A DNA stretch of 64,000 nt from Acholeplasmatales bacterium (lineage in GTDB: Bacteria > Bacillota_I > Bacilli_A > Acholeplasmatales > JAEDCM01), in contig JAGCWW010000076.1 in assembly GCA_017961685.1 (NCBI GenBank), positions 1 through 64,000 on the forward strand, in the 5' to 3' direction. The notes under the pieces were generated by a model that was not told the origin of the DNA, searched no databases, and saw only the letters and a program-made list of their open reading frames with translations. Made by a program: the position numbers and the translations under genes. Position 1 is the first letter of the stretch. Each line of letters opens with the position of its first letter. Below, one piece after another: positions 16,412 to 25,795 of this stretch.

Positions 16412-16427
16412 AAAGGGAGCGTTTTAT

Positions 16428-17024
16428 ATGAAAAACTTATTTGAAAATGCAAAGGACTTTGAAAAATACATTTATTATAAAGAATATAACAAAAATGCCC
16501 TTATTTTTTTAGAAGGTGAACAATGTAGAAATGTATGTATTGTTAAAAAAGGTGAGATCTCAATTACAACATCTACATATGATTCTTTAGTTGAAATAAA
16601 TAATTTAAAAGAAAATGAAATATTTGGTGATTCACTTATTTTTTCAACTGATAATAGATATTTAGGTAGTATTATGGCTGTTAAAGATACAACGCTTTGT
16701 ATTATAAGTAAAGATAATTGGTTAAAATTATTAGAGAATAAAGAAATCCTTAAAAACTATTTAGAAATAGTTAGTAATAAAGTATTTAAGATTCAATCTA
16801 AAGTTAAGATATTATCTCAAAAATCAATTAGGGAAAAAATATTATTCTATTTGATAACTGAATCTAAAAGAATAAATAAAAAGACTATTAGAATTAAATC
16901 TAAAGAGTCTTTAGCTTTATTTTTAAATGTGCCTCGCCCAAGCTTATCTAGAGAATTAATAAAACTTAAAGATGAAGGAATAATTGATTTTGATAGATAT
17001 TCTATAACTTTATTAGATAAATAA
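16428..17024 (+). CDS. Crp/Fnr-family transcription regulator
   Basis: 198 residues. Residues about 1-115 form a cyclic-nucleotide-binding-like beta-roll (LIFLEGEQCRNVCIVKKGEI, ENEIFGDSLIF). Residues about 135-198 form the winged HTH (SKESLALFLNVPRPSLSREL, IIDFDRYSITLLDK). There is no N-terminal Cys cluster like that of FNR, so oxygen sensing through an iron-sulfur cluster is unlikely; the ligand is unknown. AAAGGGAG lies 8 bp before the ATG; a much longer open frame upstream is antisense to the importer and rejected. It probably controls the divergent importer. Confidence 0.9.
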   Translation: MKNLFENAKDFEKYIYYKEYNKNALIFLEGEQCRNVCIVKKGEISITTSTYDSLVEINNLKENEIFGDSLIFSTDNRYLGSIMAVKDTTLCIISKDNWLKLLENKEILKNYLEIVSNKVFKIQSKVKILSQKSIREKILFYLITESKRINKKTIRIKSKESLALFLNVPRPSLSRELIKLKDEGIIDFDRYSITLLDK

Positions 17025-17046
17025 AAAAAGATGAATAAATCATCTT
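17022..17046 (-). terminator. Terminator of the tRNA-Glu transcript
   Basis: AAGATGA-TTTAT-TCATCTT followed by TTTTTTTATTTA on the minus strand begins 10 bp after the tRNA 3' end. The same stem lies just after the crp-type stop on the other strand. Confidence 0.7.
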
Positions 17047-17055
17047 AATTACTAA

Positions 17056-17130
17056 TGGTCACCCCAACCAGAATCGAACTGGTGATTCAACCTTGAGAGG
17101 GTTGCGTCTTAACCGCTTGACCATAGGGCG
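17056..17130 (-). tRNA. tRNA-Glu (anticodon CUC)
   Basis: The 75-nt minus-strand sequence folds as a cloverleaf: acceptor CGCCCTA/TGGGGTG, D arm GTCAAGCGGTTAAGAC, anticodon arm CAACC-CTCTCAA-GGTTG, T arm ACCAG-TTCGATT-CTGGT, then A and encoded CCA. The anticodon CTC reads GAG (Glu), and the D arm is typical of tRNA-Glu. The first pair is C1-G72 rather than the usual G1-C72. A TTGAGA/16/TATAAT promoter lies just upstream (17142-17169). Confidence 0.93.
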
Positions 17131-17141
17131 TTACATATTTT

Positions 17142-17169
17142 ATTATACACTTATTTAAAAAAATCTCAA
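17142..17169 (-). promoter_or_regulatory. Promoter of tRNA-Glu
   Basis: TTGAGA (17164-17169) and TATAAT (17142-17147) lie 16 bp apart on the minus strand, placing the start about 5 nt before the mature tRNA. Confidence 0.6.
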
Positions 17170-17204
17170 CATATAATATAATTGGATTAAGGATGTGATT
17201 TTTT

Positions 17205-17531
17205 ATGGCTAGACAAGAAAGATGGTATTATAGAAATGACCCTAGATATAGCGAGGAAGAAATCAAAATAATTGATAAAATATTAAAAAAAGAAGATACT
17301 ATTACCGCTATATTTGTTCCAATAGTATCTATATTATTTTTCTTTATGATTCCATGTATTATAATGGATATTATATTTCACTTAAAAGCGCTAGAAATAG
17401 CCCTTTATGTCCTTTTAGTATTATTCTTTATAAGTTTATTATTATGGTTTATATTTTATTATAAAGTAAGTCAAGAACGTATTAAAATAATGACTGAAAT
17501 TGAAAAAGATAAAAGAAAAAAAGCAAATTAA
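17205..17531 (+). CDS. Small two-helix membrane protein of unknown function
   Basis: 108 residues. A charged N-terminus of about 33 residues (RYSEEEIKIIDKILKKEDT) is followed by two membrane helices (about 34-55 and 63-88) and a basic tail ending KDKRKKAN. Both ends should face the cytoplasm. AAGGATGTGATTTTTT precedes the ATG. It stands alone between a tRNA gene and a convergent lipoprotein gene, with a shared terminator. No family is recognised. Confidence 0.65.
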   Translation: MARQERWYYRNDPRYSEEEIKIIDKILKKEDTITAIFVPIVSILFFFMIPCIIMDIIFHLKALEIALYVLLVLFFISLLLWFIFYYKVSQERIKIMTEIEKDKRKKAN

Positions 17532-17532
17532 A

Positions 17533-17567
17533 AGCACATTAGGAAAAACCTAATGTGTCTTTTTTTT
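17533..17567. terminator. Bidirectional terminator
   Basis: CACATTAGG-AAAAA-CCTAATGTG (17535-17557) with TCTTTTTTTT on the plus side and an A-rich flank on the other. It separates the convergent small membrane protein and large lipoprotein genes. Confidence 0.8.
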
Positions 17568-20500
17568 ATTCACCTATAATTGCTTTAGGTTCTAATACTA
17601 TTTGACCTTCTTTTCTTTCAATATATGTATAGTTTTCTGCATCAAACCAAGAGTTATAATCAGAATAGTATCTAGGATTTAGACTATAAGTCTCATATGA
17701 TCCAGTTAAATTTAAATATTGTGTAACACTTGAAATTTTATCCTCTATTTCTTCATCATACATATATTCAGTATAAAGAATTGTTGCTTTTTGTTCTGTT
17801 TCAAATCTTAAAACAGCTTCTTCTTTTACTAAACTAGTATATGAATAACTATCAGTTATGTATTTTGTTAGAGTAATTCTAAACAGATGGCGATCTGTAT
17901 CATCATATTCATACATTTCATCATAACACTTTTTATAATTAATACTTCCATCTTGATTATAGAATTTATAGTTAATGTATGCTAATTGTCCGTTTTCATC
18001 TTCATCAAAAATGTAAGTGTATCTATATTCTTCCTCTTTATAACAAATATTATTATCTAAATCTACATGTTCAACATAACGATAAAGTATTTGATGAGGT
18101 AGACTATTTTTAACTGTGTAAATAGCATATCTAAAGTAAGTTGTACTTTCATCGCTAAAGAAAATGCACTTTTCTTTTATGATATAAATTAATCTTACTT
18201 CTGTTTCTGTTTCATATTCATAAATCCATTTGTATTTTTCTGTTGGAGAAATTTCAATTTCTTCATAATCTAGTAATACAAATTCTTCATGCATATATTT
18301 ATATATATGATATATTCCATCACCAAATCTATCATCATAATCATATATTTCTTCTCTATCAACAAATTCAGTTTTTTCTCTATAGAAAGTATAGCTATAT
18401 CTTAAAATTTCTTCACTACCAATTAGAGTAAATGTTTTTTCTCTTCTAACCTTTTTACCAAAGTTAGAGCTTTCTTCATCAGTTTCATAGTATGTAGTAG
18501 TTGTAGCTAGTTCATTTTTAGAATAATCATAATCTTTTTCAATTGAACTAATCATTTGTGATTCACCATTTATTATGACATAAATCATTGCTTCATCTTT
18601 AACAGGTCTACTAGATGAATCATAGCTTGTTTCATAATGGCTTAATAATAGACCATTTTTTGTTGTATTTTTAACTATTTTAGTTATTTTAGTACCATCA
18701 TAAGTTATATTTTCTTCTGTGATAGTTACATCATTTTCATCAGTAATTGTTGTTGTTTTTTGCATTAAAAGGTAATCGCCATTAATAAATTGATATTCTG
18801 ATGCAATTATCTCGTTTTCCTTTGTTTTAGTAACAGTTCTAGTCATTTTTCCTACTGTTTCATCTTTTGATGCACGTACTTCTTTATCCTTTGTTACAAT
18901 ATCATAACCATCTTCAGTACTATAGGCATATGTTTCATAAATTTGTCTATAATAATCATTTACTCCACTACCATAGAAAACATTATGTTCAAATTGTGTA
19001 AGACTAGTACCAGTATAAGTATAACAATCTTGATAATCATATTCATACGTGCCTTCTTTAAAGTAATACTCTATTAGTGAATGACTTGTAACTTCATCAG
19101 TAGCTATTTTTTGCATCTTAACAATTGATCTAATTGGCTTTTTTCTTACATTAGCTTCAAAGTCGCTAATATATTCATAAATAGTCATCAAATAATCATT
19201 ACCTATATTAGCTTGTATTAATTCTAACTTTTCAACATATTCAGTTCCATCATAATCATATTCATTATAAGTTCTATAACTTACTTTTCCAGCATGTTGA
19301 CCTACTGTAAAATATTCAACAGTATCAGTAGCTGTCTTAATATCACCATTAATAAGCTTTTTAACCATTGAACTTTCTTTTGGTATATCTTTACCTAAAT
19401 CAGAGTTATAAAGATATTTTGTTGTTCTTTCTGCATATTCTAAAGTAGTTTCATAATATGTCTTAAGTTGGACCTTTATTAAATATATTTCATCATAAGT
19501 ATAATCAGCAATTTCATATGCAACTTGATTAGTTTCATCATCAAATATTTTTTCTATTCTATGATTAACTTTAGTTCCATCGCCTTTTGTGAATTTAATT
19601 AAATTATTATTTTCGTCATATCCATATGTATTTAATTCATATAATGCATAATCAGTAGCACCATCATTTAATCCATAAAATCTATTTTCAATTAATAAGT
19701 TAAGAGAATTATAAGTATAAACATATTTTTCTTGCGCTCCATCAGTATGTAATAGTTCTTCTACTAAAACATTACCAAGAACATCATATTCTGTATTAAT
19801 TAAAATATATTTTTCGTTTGAACTATTATAAGCTTCACATTCTATAATACGATGATATTTATCAAAAACACAATCCACTCGTGGCATACTAGATTCAAGA
19901 GGATTTTCAAAATCTACATCATCTGGACTAAATTCAGAATGTGTAATAGATAATGTTTCATTATCATCTCTTTTTCCATAAGTATAAGTATATAAGCTTC
20001 CATGATCTTTTGATCTATATTCCGTTTTACTAACTACACCATTTTCAAAATAAATAGTATTATTAGTATCAAGTGCGTCATATGCATAACAAGAAAAGCT
20101 TATTGTGTTTTCATCAATATGTTCAAAGACATTTTTTTGATTTACACTTTCCCAGCTTACATAATTATTATCAAAAATATATTCTGAAATTAAGCCTCCA
20201 TATTCAAGAGTTAATGTATTATCTACAAAATTCCATATAGAACCATCATCTAAAACAATATCATCAGCACCACAGGCAATAAGATCATCATCAGTTACAC
20301 CCTCAATTGTTATTTCTGTTTCAACTGTTCCATAAAGAATCTTAATTCTATCATCTAAAACTTTAATTCCAAGTACTTTATCTATACATGGTGATTCTGG
20401 ATCATTTGGACCAATCTTGTTGATATAATGTATCTTTGGGAAAGTTTGTAATGGTGTATATTGATCAGCATTATTGATAACTCTACAAGCTTCCTCAGCA

Positions 20501-20937
20501 TAAACTCGTTCATCGTAATCTGCTGTATATATAACTGCTGCACTTTTTATCTTTCCATCAACAACATTTGGTTTAATTTGATATTGATAAGTACCATTAT
20601 TATCAACAAACATATTAATTGTTTCAACTTGGCTATCTTTTATATACGCATTTAAAATAACACCATCTAGTGTATTTGAAACATAACAATCATTAGAATT
20701 AATAAGTGGTTCTGGTTTAGATTCTGTTGTAGATTGTTTATCTGAAGTTGTTCTTTTAGTAGTATCTTTAGTTACTCTAGTAACACCACTTGTTCTTTTT
20801 GTTGTATTTGTTGTTCTTGTTACATCTCTAGTTTTAGTTCCTTTTGTTGTTTTACTATCCTTTTTCTTACAAGAAACTAATGCTAAAGAGAATAAAGAAA
20901 TAATAATAAAACTCTTAATTAAGCCATTTCTTCTCAT
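17566..20937 (-). CDS. Large surface lipoprotein with Thr-rich stalk and YD-like repeats
   Basis: 1123 residues. The signal peptide ends in the lipobox LVSC followed by KKK. Residues about 25-80 are a low-complexity Thr/Lys/Arg stalk (TTKRTSGVTRVTKDTTKRTT). The rest is rich in Tyr, Asp and Glu and carries scattered YD/RHS-like units such as YGYDENNNLIKFTKGDG and YDVLGNVLVEELLHTDG, which form beta-hairpin coils. No RHS core signature or toxin tip is seen. It is probably an exposed surface protein anchored in the membrane; role unknown. AGGAGG precedes the ATG. It shares its head architecture with the lipoproteins at 24198 and 39024. Confidence 0.82.
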   Translation of the reverse strand: MRRNGLIKSFIIISLFSLALVSCKKKDSKTTKGTKTRDVTRTTNTTKRTSGVTRVTKDTTKRTTSDKQSTTESKPEPLINSNDCYVSNTLDGVILNAYIKDSQVETINMFVDNNGTYQYQIKPNVVDGKIKSAAVIYTADYDERVYAEEACRVINNADQYTPLQTFPKIHYINKIGPNDPESPCIDKVLGIKVLDDRIKILYGTVETEITIEGVTDDDLIACGADDIVLDDGSIWNFVDNTLTLEYGGLISEYIFDNNYVSWESVNQKNVFEHIDENTISFSCYAYDALDTNNTIYFENGVVSKTEYRSKDHGSLYTYTYGKRDDNETLSITHSEFSPDDVDFENPLESSMPRVDCVFDKYHRIIECEAYNSSNEKYILINTEYDVLGNVLVEELLHTDGAQEKYVYTYNSLNLLIENRFYGLNDGATDYALYELNTYGYDENNNLIKFTKGDGTKVNHRIEKIFDDETNQVAYEIADYTYDEIYLIKVQLKTYYETTLEYAERTTKYLYNSDLGKDIPKESSMVKKLINGDIKTATDTVEYFTVGQHAGKVSYRTYNEYDYDGTEYVEKLELIQANIGNDYLMTIYEYISDFEANVRKKPIRSIVKMQKIATDEVTSHSLIEYYFKEGTYEYDYQDCYTYTGTSLTQFEHNVFYGSGVNDYYRQIYETYAYSTEDGYDIVTKDKEVRASKDETVGKMTRTVTKTKENEIIASEYQFINGDYLLMQKTTTITDENDVTITEENITYDGTKITKIVKNTTKNGLLLSHYETSYDSSSRPVKDEAMIYVIINGESQMISSIEKDYDYSKNELATTTTYYETDEESSNFGKKVRREKTFTLIGSEEILRYSYTFYREKTEFVDREEIYDYDDRFGDGIYHIYKYMHEEFVLLDYEEIEISPTEKYKWIYEYETETEVRLIYIIKEKCIFFSDESTTYFRYAIYTVKNSLPHQILYRYVEHVDLDNNICYKEEEYRYTYIFDEDENGQLAYINYKFYNQDGSINYKKCYDEMYEYDDTDRHLFRITLTKYITDSYSYTSLVKEEAVLRFETEQKATILYTEYMYDEEIEDKISSVTQYLNLTGSYETYSLNPRYYSDYNSWFDAENYTYIERKEGQIVLEPKAIIGE

Positions 20938-21013
20938 ATTATTCCTCCTTTATTAGTCTATTTATTATAAAATAATTATACTATATATATTTATACATAG
21001 CAAACCAAAATAT

Positions 21014-21036
21014 AAAAAAAGGAATAAGTTTATTCC
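21014..21036 (-). terminator. Terminator of the FtsX-type exporter operon
   Basis: GGAATAA-ACT-TATTCC followed by TTTTTTTATATT on the minus strand, just after the permease gene. Confidence 0.75.
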
Positions 21037-21048
21037 TTATTCCTTAAT

Positions 21049-23316
21049 CTATTCAGCCTTTAATGATTCAACCATATCAATATGTTTATTCTTTCTAGCT
21101 ACCATGTATGAAACAAATAAGCTTGTTACTAAAACTAATATGAAGCTATAGATAAACATTCTTGGATCAAAGCATAATTTAATATCATAATCACTAGCAA
21201 GTAAATCCATTAAAGCTTTTAATACCCATACACCTAATGGTGCACCAAGTATGATACCTACTAAAGTCATCCACATGTTTTGTGTTACAAGTAAGCTAGT
21301 AATCTTTCTATCTTTAAATCCTAAAACTTTTAGTGTTGCTAATTCTCTATAACGCTCCATGTAACTTAAAATACCTAAATTATAAAGTACTACTATTCCA
21401 AGTATTACTGATGCTAAAGAAAGTAATACTACCATTGTATCCATTACAGACATGAAAGACATAAATGAATCCATTATATTTTTCTTTGTTTGTGTACTTG
21501 AGATTGCCTCATTATCGGCAATAGTTAAAGTGTTAGTGTAAATTTGATTATACTTATAATCGATACCTAAACTATCTGCATATTCATTTGTAATAACTAT
21601 TGAACCTGTTAAAGATCTAGTTATTTCAACAACTTCAATCTCATATTCACTATCAGTTGCAAATGATTTAAAAGTTATTTTATCTCCTACTTTAACACCT
21701 AATTCTTTAGCTGTTTTATTTGGAACATACGCTCCATTATTTTTAACATCTTTAATAATTTTTGTATTTAAATCAAGTATATTTATTAGTTCATGACTTC
21801 TATTATCTACTTCTAAATAGTATAGGTCATTATTAATTAGAATTGGTGTTGTGCCTGTTAAATCACCATCATATAAATTGGCTATTTCAAGCGCTTTTTC
21901 ATTAGTTGTTACTTCATCTAAATTAATACGTACCTCATATTGCATTGGCTTATCATAATAATCTTTTATAAAGCTTTGAAGTAAGTATTTTACACCAAAT
22001 GTTGCAACTAATAAAACAGTACAACCAATAACACCAAATATTGACATTAAGCTTCTTGCTTTATGACGGAAGACATCTCTAATATTCCATCTAAACGCAA
22101 ATCTTCTTTTATGGAACCACTTAGTCTTTTCAATAATTAGTGGTTTCATTTTCTTTGGTGTATAAGGTCTTAATGCTTCTGCTGCTGACCCCTTTAATAT
22201 ACGTTTAACGGAAATATATCCAATTAAAAGTAATACTAAATTCATACCAACAATTACTAGCCATACATACCAAGGCATGTATAAATTCCATTTAGGTAGA
22301 TCGAAGTATGTTCCCATAGGACCTTTTGGATTCATTATAAACCAAGTTAATACATAACCTAGTATTATACCTATAATTGTACCAAAGATACCTATAACTA
22401 GTGAGAAACTTACATAATGTCTAACAATCTTTCTATCTTTAAAGCCTAAAGCTTTTAAGATTCCTATTTGCATCTTCTCATTAGCTACTAATCTATTCAT
22501 TGTTGTAATTAATGTTAATAGTGATATTAAGAAGAATAATGTAGGTATTAAGCATGCCATAATTCTTCCTTCATTAATTTCACCTTGTACTTCTTTATAT
22601 GATGTTACATCTTCTTTAGCAAGTACAATATAAGATGATTCTAAAGCTTCAAAAGCTTTCTTTTCAAAATCTATTTTTTCTAAGCTACTTTTAACATTTA
22701 TTTGAGTGTAGAAACTGCTTCCTAGAGCGGTTTCTATTGATTTTGTTGTAACAAAACCATAGCCTGCATTTTTAAAGTCTGGCATTAATTGTGTTTCATC
22801 TAAAACACAGATTAAGAATTCAGAAGATTTAACTAAACCTTCAACTCTTAAAGGTATTTCATAACCCTTATAAGTTATTTTAATTATTTCGTTTAAACTA
22901 ATATCATTCTTTTTCGCATACATATCAGATAGCCAAATACCACCGATATTTTCTTCATTATATTCATTACCTTTAATTACTGTAAAACCAGAAACATCCA
23001 TATTACTTGATGTACAAATATTAAGTATATCATCATCTTTTGTTCTAGTTTGTACATTTAGATAAAGAGTTGCATCTTCTACTCCTTCAATAGCTTTAAT
23101 TTTATCTAAATCACTTTCAGTAAAGCCTAATGAATTATTAATTCTATAATCGGCAAACCCATCTAGATTATAGAAATAGTTACTATCTTTTTTTATTGTA
23201 TACCATTCACCAGAGAAACCTGCGAACACTCCAATACCAATCGCAATCATTATAATCATGGAAATGAATTGTGCTTTGTAATTAAAAAGTGTTCTAAACA
23301 TCTTCTTAATTAACAT
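21049..23316 (-). CDS. ABC exporter permease, FtsX/MacB-like, duplicated
   Basis: 755 residues. It contains an N-terminal membrane helix, an extracytoplasmic MacB-like domain, three helices (around KMQIGILKALGFKDRKI), a second half with another helix, a second soluble domain and three more helices (around ELATLKVLGFKDRKI). The two FtsX domains are internal duplicates. Such transporters export lipids, peptides or lipoproteins, or sense cell-wall antibiotics. It starts one base after the ATPase stop; GGAG within the ATPase end sets the ATG, six codons inside the longest frame. It should be repressed by the TetR protein at 25848. Confidence 0.88.
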   Translation of the reverse strand: MLIKKMFRTLFNYKAQFISMIIMIAIGIGVFAGFSGEWYTIKKDSNYFYNLDGFADYRINNSLGFTESDLDKIKAIEGVEDATLYLNVQTRTKDDDILNICTSSNMDVSGFTVIKGNEYNEENIGGIWLSDMYAKKNDISLNEIIKITYKGYEIPLRVEGLVKSSEFLICVLDETQLMPDFKNAGYGFVTTKSIETALGSSFYTQINVKSSLEKIDFEKKAFEALESSYIVLAKEDVTSYKEVQGEINEGRIMACLIPTLFFLISLLTLITTMNRLVANEKMQIGILKALGFKDRKIVRHYVSFSLVIGIFGTIIGIILGYVLTWFIMNPKGPMGTYFDLPKWNLYMPWYVWLVIVGMNLVLLLIGYISVKRILKGSAAEALRPYTPKKMKPLIIEKTKWFHKRRFAFRWNIRDVFRHKARSLMSIFGVIGCTVLLVATFGVKYLLQSFIKDYYDKPMQYEVRINLDEVTTNEKALEIANLYDGDLTGTTPILINNDLYYLEVDNRSHELINILDLNTKIIKDVKNNGAYVPNKTAKELGVKVGDKITFKSFATDSEYEIEVVEITRSLTGSIVITNEYADSLGIDYKYNQIYTNTLTIADNEAISSTQTKKNIMDSFMSFMSVMDTMVVLLSLASVILGIVVLYNLGILSYMERYRELATLKVLGFKDRKITSLLVTQNMWMTLVGIILGAPLGVWVLKALMDLLASDYDIKLCFDPRMFIYSFILVLVTSLFVSYMVARKNKHIDMVESLKAE

Positions 23317-23317
23317 A

Positions 23318-24019
23318 TTACCACTCCACTTCATCTACATTTTTAGGATTACTATTGTTTTCAATTGATTGAATCTTACCACTTCTAACTCTAATTACTT
23401 TATCAGCAATTTCAGCGATGTTAGAGTTATGTGTAACAATAACTATTGTCTTATTATATTCTCTAGCCATCTTAAGTAATAATTTTAATACCATTACACC
23501 AGTTTCAGAATCTAGTGCACCTGTTGGTTCATCACATAATAAGATTTTAGGGTTTTTTGCTAGTGCTCTAGCAATTGAAACTCTTTGTTGTTCACCACCA
23601 GATAATTCAGATGGGAATTTTTTATAATGATCTTTAAGTCCAACTTCTTCTAGCATCTTAGTTGCGGAAAGTGGATTTTCCGCAATCTCTTTAACTAATG
23701 TTACATTTTCATGTACTGTTAAAGTTGGAATTAAATTATAGAACTGAAATACAAAACCTACATGGCTTGCTCTATATTCAGCTAATTCATTATTTTTAAG
23801 TTTAGAAATGTCTTTTCCTTCAACCATTATTTTTCCACTTGTTGGATTATCAAGTCCACCAAGCATATTAAGTAATGTTGATTTACCGGCTCCTGATGGA
23901 CCAAGTATTACAACTAATTCTCCTTCATTAAGTTCGAAGCTAGCATCGCTTAATGCTTTAAATTCCATTTCTCCTACTTTGTATATTTTAGATACATCCA
24001 TAAATTCTACTATTGCCAT
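23318..24019 (-). CDS. ABC exporter ATPase, LolD/MacB-like
   Basis: 233 residues. Walker [11 protein letters not shown]-loop in [12 protein letters not shown], signature [15 protein letters not shown], Walker [13 protein letters not shown] and the switch His in [11 protein letters not shown] are all present. The GALDSETG and [14 protein letters not shown] segments are typical of the LolD/MacB/Bce group. It energises the adjacent permease. TAGGAGG precedes the ATG. The promoter has perfect -10 and -35 boxes with three operator copies around it (24035-24129). Confidence 0.93.
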   Translation of the reverse strand: MAIVEFMDVSKIYKVGEMEFKALSDASFELNEGELVVILGPSGAGKSTLLNMLGGLDNPTSGKIMVEGKDISKLKNNELAEYRASHVGFVFQFYNLIPTLTVHENVTLVKEIAENPLSATKMLEEVGLKDHYKKFPSELSGGEQQRVSIARALAKNPKILLCDEPTGALDSETGVMVLKLLLKMAREYNKTIVIVTHNSNIAEIADKVIRVRSGKIQSIENNSNPKNVDEVEW

Positions 24020-24034
24020 AAAATACCTCCTAAT

Positions 24035-24050
24035 ATGAAATTTCTTTCAC
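24035..24050. promoter_or_regulatory. TetR-type operator, exporter site 1
   Basis: ATGAAATTTCTTTCAC follows the pattern A/GTGAAA-N4-TTTCA-T/C. It lies downstream of the exporter promoter, just before the ribosome site. Three more copies are at 24098, 24114 and 25773. Confidence 0.7.
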
Positions 24051-24061
24051 ATTGCAATTTC

Positions 24062-24090
24062 ATTATAGATTATAAGAAATATGTTGTCAA
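24062..24090 (-). promoter_or_regulatory. Promoter of the FtsX-type exporter operon
   Basis: TTGACA (24085-24090) and TATAAT (24062-24067), both perfect consensus, lie 17 bp apart on the minus strand. A strong promoter flanked by operator copies on both sides is expected to be tightly repressed. Confidence 0.85.
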
Positions 24091-24097
24091 TACTAAT

Positions 24098-24113
24098 GTG
24101 AAATTTTTTTCAT
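24098..24113. promoter_or_regulatory. TetR-type operator, exporter site 2
   Basis: GTGAAATTTTTTTCAT, 7 bp upstream of the -35 box and directly adjoining site 3 (24114-24129). Confidence 0.7.
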
Positions 24114-24129
24114 ATGAAATTGTTTTCAT
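24114..24129. promoter_or_regulatory. TetR-type operator, exporter site 3
   Basis: ATGAAATTGTTTTCAT, a perfect ATGAAA-N4-TTTCAT dyad directly abutting site 2. Confidence 0.72.
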
Positions 24130-24154
24130 ACTATTTATAACATATTAAGAAATC

Positions 24155-24180
24155 AAAAAAAGGAATCATTTACGATTCCA
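24155..24180 (-). terminator. Terminator of the 462-residue lipoprotein gene
   Basis: GGAATC-GTAAAT-GATTCC followed by TTTTTTTGATT on the minus strand. Confidence 0.75.
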
Positions 24181-24197
24181 GTTTTTTTATTATGCAT

Positions 24198-25586
24198 TTA
24201 TTCAATTGTTATAACAATATTATCTGTAGCATAAATTCCATCAATAAATAATCCGTCTTCACTATCAGGAATCACTTTGCTATAAACAGTAGTATCACCA
24301 ATAGTAATAGTTATAGTTAATTCAGTATATTCAGTAGCGAAATAAATAGCTTGAATACTTAATTCTAATCCTCTTGGAACAATTTCATCATTTCCAATTC
24401 CTTTTTCAATATATTGTTCTTCTTCAATACTATATATCAAATATCCAGTACTTAAAAATACTTCATCAGGTGAATTAATTGTTATTGTCGGTCCTTCAAT
24501 TGCATCAACTGAAACAACCATATTTCCTGTTAATACGATTCCATCAAATAAAACGTCTTGATCTTTACTAAGTATACATGCAGCAACAACTACATCATTT
24601 ATAGTTACTTTAGCAATATAATCTGTTGTTGAATTATTTGAAACATATGGATAAACATAAGTATATTTTTGAATATCTGTTCCAAATGAGATTGGAGTTG
24701 TTTTATCGGCACTATCAAAGCAAGCAACAGCTGTAGCAACAGGTAATGTGGCCTTAGTAACACTATATTCAGTATATGGTTCAACATATAACTTTATATC
24801 GCCCATAATAGCATTATAATCTTCTAACGTACTATTAGGTTCAATAACAACAGTTGCATCACTATCTAATTGATTATCATCATAGTAAGCAAAGATAACC
24901 TTATTTGTAGTAGATTTATTCTTTATTGTGTAATAAAGTGTACTTCCAGAAACAACAGTATCACCATCAACTACATTATGTTCAACCTCATCCATTCCTG
25001 CTACTGTAAAAGTAACATCTACATCAGTTGTTGCTATAGAAGAATTAAATTTAACATAATCAACAGCTTCTTCTCCATCATCAACCATATATGCAATAGT
25101 TATATCTTCAGTTGGAGAAAATGCCATTATTTCTTCACCTGTAGTAGCATCATCACCAGTTAGTTTTTCATAAGAAAACCATGGGAAATAATCAAAATCA
25201 CTACTATAAACACGTATTTTAACATCAGTTGCTAAGTTAAATAATGTAACAATTAATCTATCACCACTATCAAATTGATTTCCTGATGTAATTGTAGCAT
25301 TTTTTGTTTCATTAAAGACTCTTACTGTGTTCTTTAGTGTTGCTGTATCACCTGATGTATCACCGGCAACTGTTAAAGTACATTGATTACTTACATGATC
25401 TTTTGTTGAAGTTTTTTGTGTTGCACTTTTCTTTGTTGTTGTAATAGATGAAGTAGCTTTTTTTGTCGTAACAGATGTTGGTGTTAGTTTTGTTGTTGCA
25501 CCTTTTTTGGTAGTTGTTTTTCCTTTACATCCAGCAAACAATGCTAAAAGTAAAAGGGAACTACTTATTTTTGTTATTTTATTCAT
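24198..25586 (-). CDS. Thr-rich-stalk lipoprotein of unknown function
   Basis: 462 residues. The signal peptide has the lipobox FAGC followed by KGK. Residues about 22-66 form a Thr/Lys stalk (KGATTKLTPTSVTTKKATSS). The remainder is acidic, with beta-strand patterns in three or four similar domains (for example GDTSGDTATLKNTVRVF and TFTVAGMDEVEHNVVDGDTV). No catalytic motif is seen. It is likely surface-exposed. AAGGAGG sets the ATG, twelve codons inside the longest frame. It lies between the TetR gene and its exporter target; half-sites like AATTTCAT occur just upstream (about 25610-25625), so shared control is possible. Confidence 0.8.
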   Translation of the reverse strand: MNKITKISSSLLLLALFAGCKGKTTTKKGATTKLTPTSVTTKKATSSITTTKKSATQKTSTKDHVSNQCTLTVAGDTSGDTATLKNTVRVFNETKNATITSGNQFDSGDRLIVTLFNLATDVKIRVYSSDFDYFPWFSYEKLTGDDATTGEEIMAFSPTEDITIAYMVDDGEEAVDYVKFNSSIATTDVDVTFTVAGMDEVEHNVVDGDTVVSGSTLYYTIKNKSTTNKVIFAYYDDNQLDSDATVVIEPNSTLEDYNAIMGDIKLYVEPYTEYSVTKATLPVATAVACFDSADKTTPISFGTDIQKYTYVYPYVSNNSTTDYIAKVTINDVVVAACILSKDQDVLFDGIVLTGNMVVSVDAIEGPTITINSPDEVFLSTGYLIYSIEEEQYIEKGIGNDEIVPRGLELSIQAIYFATEYTELTITITIGDTTVYSKVIPDSEDGLFIDGIYATDNIVITIE

Positions 25587-25772
25587 ATTTTTCCTCCTTA
25601 AATCGCATAATTTCAATTTCATTTTATAATAAATAATAGTTATATTCTATTTTTTTTCAAAAAAAAATCGATAATTTTAAAAAATATCAACCTCTAATTT
25701 ACTTATATAATAATTCTTAAGAAAATCCGATTTTTAAAACGAATTCAACCTTGACACATTAAACTTTCTAAT

Positions 25773-25788
25773 ATGAAATTACTTTCAT
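25773..25788. promoter_or_regulatory. TetR-type operator upstream of the TetR gene
   Basis: ATGAAATTACTTTCAT is a perfect ATGAAA-N4-TTTCAT dyad, 8 bp upstream of the -35 box of the TetR gene promoter. It suggests autoregulation. Confidence 0.72.
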
Positions 25789-25795
25789 ACTTTTC

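Noticed and set aside
16131-16427. N-terminal extension of the Crp/Fnr-type gene
   Set aside because: The open frame upstream is antisense to the importer lipoprotein and matches nothing; AAAGGGAG and the promoter favour the ATG at 16428.
20690-20870. Tandem DNA repeat or phase-variable tract in the Thr-rich stalk
   Set aside because: The stalk is repetitive in protein composition but the DNA units are not exact, and no simple-sequence run of phase-variable type is present.
17566-20937. Rhs-type polymorphic toxin
   Set aside because: YD-like units are scattered and there is no RHS core signature, no toxin tip and no adjacent immunity gene. A lipobox marks it as a surface lipoprotein.
24870-25163. 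Plus-strand gene inside the lipoprotein at 24198
   Set aside because: The frame is the antisense image of a Thr- and Asp-rich lipoprotein, has no ribosome site and no family pattern.
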